Source: an uncultured Bacteroidota bacterium (GTDB lineage Bacteria > Bacteroidota > Bacteroidia > Chitinophagales > Chitinophagaceae). Taken from it: DNA of 7,512 nt. Each line of letters begins with the position of its first letter. Within the stretch, counting starts at the first letter, position 1. The translations under genes were made by a program, and so were the position numbers. The stretch spans positions 1 through 7,512 of the forward strand of contig CAIWKU010000346.1 of NCBI GenBank assembly GCA_903913355.1, read 5' to 3'. Below are positions 5,764-7,512 of this stretch, in pieces. Under the pieces are notes generated by a model. The model was not told where the DNA came from. It did no database searches and saw only the letters and a list, made by a program, of their open reading frames with translations.

Positions 5764-6843
5764 ATGCTTCAAACAAGAACGCTCATAACTGGTACAGGAA
5801 GTTATATACCACCAAATATTAAAACCAACCGAGATTTCATCAACCAGCCTTTTTATGGTGAAGACCATGAGCGGATTGCCACCCCTGCCGGTGAGATCGT
5901 AGATAAATTCAAAGATATCACGGGTATTGAGGAGCGGAGGTATGCTGATAAGGATATGAACACATCTGATATGGCCATCATTGCGGCGAGACTGGCTATT
6001 GAAGATGCAAAACTGGATCCGGAAACTTTAGACCAGATTATTGTAGCACACAACTTCGGGAATGTGCTGGAGAATACAATACAGACCGATGCCTTACCTG
6101 CGCTTTCTTCGAGGGTAAAACAGGCATTGGGTATTCAGAATCCTGATTGTGTGGCGTATGATATATTATTCGGATGCCCGGGTTGGATACAGGGTGTGAT
6201 ACAATCAGATGCTTATATTAAAGCAGGTATTGCAAAAAAATGTCTGGTCATTGGTGCCGAGACCCTGAGTCGTGTAATTGATAAATATGATCGCGATAGC
6301 ATGATCTTTAGTGATGGTGCCGGCGCTACCATTATAGAAGCAGTGCCTGCATCAGAAACCGAAAGCGGTATCCTGGCTACCAGTGTACAAAGCCACTGTA
6401 TCAACGAAGCTTTTTACTTGCACTACGGCCAATCCAATTTGCCCGGTTCCGATCCCGATGTTCGTTATATGAAAATGAAGGGCCGCAAAGTATACGAATA
6501 CGCCATCAAGAATGTACCCCTGGCTATGAAAGCCTGTCTGGATAAAGCAGGTCTACAGGTTTCCGATGTAAAAAAATTCTTTCTTCACCAGGCCAATGAA
6601 AAAATGGATGAGGGATTTGTAAAAGCGCTATACAAACTCTACGGCCTTAAAGATATTCCCACCGATATCATGCCCATGAGTATTCACAAATTCGGCAACA
6701 GCTCCGTAGCCACCATTCCCACACTATACGATATGGTAAAACACAGCCGCCTCAATAACCACGAAATGGAAAAAGGAGATATTGTGATGTTTGCTTCTGT
6801 AGGAGCGGGGATGAATATTAATGCGATTTGTTATAGGGTGTGA
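5764..6843 (+). CDS. 3-oxoacyl-ACP synthase III (KAS III, FabH-like)
   Basis: A 359-residue thiolase-fold condensing enzyme. Family members join an acyl-CoA or acyl donor to malonyl-ACP, starting fatty-acid or related chain synthesis in the cytosol. The catalytic triad is complete: C138 (LFGCPGW), H275 (FFLHQAN) and N312 (FGNSSVATIP). Other family marks are ITGTGSYIPP at the N-terminus, TGIEERRY, and FSDGAGATII. It is about 40 residues longer than E. coli FabH; part of this is an insertion near residues 28-48 before TGIEERRY. The glycine-rich GGGFTWG near the FabH C-terminus is replaced by SVGAGMNINA, so substrate choice may differ. ATG 5764 was chosen; a TTG at 5758 adds two residues. I left the symbol blank because a secondary KAS III (for example of the DarB or other specialised type) is as plausible as housekeeping FabH, and no acyl-carrier or partner gene is adjacent. 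Confidence 0.88.
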   Translation: MLQTRTLITGTGSYIPPNIKTNRDFINQPFYGEDHERIATPAGEIVDKFKDITGIEERRYADKDMNTSDMAIIAARLAIEDAKLDPETLDQIIVAHNFGNVLENTIQTDALPALSSRVKQALGIQNPDCVAYDILFGCPGWIQGVIQSDAYIKAGIAKKCLVIGAETLSRVIDKYDRDSMIFSDGAGATIIEAVPASETESGILATSVQSHCINEAFYLHYGQSNLPGSDPDVRYMKMKGRKVYEYAIKNVPLAMKACLDKAGLQVSDVKKFFLHQANEKMDEGFVKALYKLYGLKDIPTDIMPMSIHKFGNSSVATIPTLYDMVKHSRLNNHEMEKGDIVMFASVGAGMNINAICYRV

Positions 6844-6846
6844 GGC

Positions 6847-6958
6847 AATTTGAAAATTTGAAAATTTGAAAATGTGGCAATTTGAAAATTATTGCCTTTG
6901 GATTAACCAATGATCAGGAGATGCAACCCCCATTTTCAAATTAACTAATTTTCAAATT
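6847..6958. repeat. 112-bp inverted-repeat element between convergent genes
   Basis: The 28-nt arms 6847-6874 and 6931-6958 pair at 25 of 28 positions: two perfect 12-bp blocks (6847-6858 with 6947-6958, and 6863-6874 with 6931-6942) separated by a 4-nt internal mismatch zone. They enclose 56 nt containing a second hairpin (6876-6881 with 6891-6896). The element begins 3 nt after the FabH-like stop and reaches into the stop codon of the purF-type gene. It may be a bidirectional terminator for the two converging transcripts or a small non-autonomous repeat. Confidence 0.7.
6849..6872 (+). repeat. Three tandem TTTGAAAA octamers
   Basis: TTTGAAAA occurs at 6849-6856, 6857-6864 and 6865-6872 without interruption, with a fourth copy at 6881-6888 after an 8-nt spacer. 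The reverse complement (TTTTCAAA) occurs at 6933-6940 and 6949-6956. A GGCAATTTGAAAATT unit repeats at 6844 and 6876. This simple repeat builds the left arm of the inverted element. Confidence 0.8.
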
Positions 6959-7512
6959 TAATACCCCCTCACATTCCTCCCATCCACATAATTCAAAAAT
7001 GCTTTATTCACTACCCTGTTTCCACCTGGGGTGGGGTAATTGCCTGTGAAGTACCAGTCACCGGTATTGGTGGGGCAACTGTCGTGGAGGTCTTCGATGG
7101 TTTGATAGATTACCTGTATGGGAATAGTAACGCCTGCCGGAGTAATCAGTTCGGCAATTTTATCTGATATTTCCTGGGTTGTAAAGGGTTTATAAATCTG
7201 TCTGACTACATTTTCTGTATGTAACTGATTCGTGCGTTGTAGTTCAGTGATCTTTTCATGGGCTTCTTTGAGAATATATTCCATATCTCTTTCTTTGAGC
7301 AGGGCAATGGCTGCACGGAATGCAATAAAATCGCCCAGTTTACTCATATCAATACCATAACAATCGGGGTAACGTATTTGTGGGGCAGAGGAAACCACGA
7401 TGATTTTTTTGGGTTGCAGTCTGGATAGCATTCTAACAATACTTTCTTTCAGCGTAGTGCCCCTTACAATACTATCATCAATCACAACCAGGGTATCTTC
7501 ATTTTTTTTGAC
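6958..7512 (-). CDS. purF: Amidophosphoribosyltransferase (PurF-type), C-terminal part, cut by the window edge
   Basis: The visible 184 residues are the C-terminal portion. The frame stays open to base 7512, where it reads VKKNEDTLVV into the PRPP-binding loop IDDSIVRGTT, so the GTG at 7485 is internal, not a start. The family transfers ammonia from glutamine to PRPP, making phosphoribosylamine, the first committed purine step. Further support comes from VVSSAPQIRYPDCYGIDM, matching the PurF segment that ends in GIDM. The N-terminal glutaminase domain with its catalytic Cys lies outside the window. The last 60 residues, with CPTNTGDWYFTGNYPTPGG and a final RGY, do not resemble the E. coli PurF tail and match the longer form I associate with Bacteroidota. 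Some Bacteroidota carry both a classical and a long version, so this may not be the sole purine enzyme. It converges on the FabH-like gene. Confidence 0.88.
   Translation of the reverse strand, partial: VKKNEDTLVVIDDSIVRGTTLKESIVRMLSRLQPKKIIVVSSAPQIRYPDCYGIDMSKLGDFIAFRAAIALLKERDMEYILKEAHEKITELQRTNQLHTENVVRQIYKPFTTQEISDKIAELITPAGVTIPIQVIYQTIEDLHDSCPTNTGDWYFTGNYPTPGGNRVVNKAFLNYVDGRNVRGY

Noticed and set aside
1..7512. CRISPR array, tRNA, rRNA, riboswitch or defence cluster
   Set aside because: No regularly spaced repeats, cloverleaf-like sequences, rRNA segments or defence-gene motifs were found by reading both strands.

Overview
The window looks like a chromosomal segment of a Bacteroidota bacterium, possibly in or near Chitinophagaceae (the family-level guess is inference). 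Three genes are preceded by an exact TAnnTTTG box, the -7 element of this phylum. Shine-Dalgarno sequences are absent or poor. The RecQ carries an extra C-terminal domain, and the PurF-type protein has the long C-terminal tail I associate with Bacteroidota homologues. Apart from one small transposon-like locus, the gene content is housekeeping and cell-envelope metabolism.

Layout. Positions 1-144 hold no supportable gene. Positions 145-814 form a compact transposon-like or REP-like locus: a single HUH/Y1 transposase gene (268-723) bracketed by palindromes with the same CTTCAG/CTGAAG centre, each preceded on the + strand by TTAGGGTT. A symmetric hairpin (843-869) separates it from recQ, which runs leftward (898-3192). 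A 240-bp divergent region then leads into three rightward genes: a KpsF/GutQ/KdsD-type arabinose-5-phosphate isomerase (3433-4395), a mannose-1-phosphate guanylyltransferase (4477-5562) and, after a 20-bp perfect terminator-like stem, a FabH-like ketoacyl-ACP synthase III (5764-6843). The end of that gene converges on the 3' end of a leftward purF-type amidophosphoribosyltransferase that runs off the right edge. The two stop codons are separated by a 112-bp inverted-repeat element built on TTTGAAAA units.

How the genes fit together. The isomerase supplies arabinose-5-phosphate for KDO, and the guanylyltransferase supplies GDP-mannose; both feed surface-glycan and lipopolysaccharide synthesis. 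The ketosynthase belongs to fatty-acid or related acyl chemistry, and PurF makes the first committed purine intermediate. RecQ is a DNA repair helicase. Each rightward gene appears to have its own promoter, so they are neighbours rather than one tight operon.

I see no defence system, CRISPR array, tRNA or rRNA. The structures most worth a second look are the hairpin family around the transposase, the convergent inverted repeat, and the isomerase promoter, which predicts a nearly leaderless mRNA.
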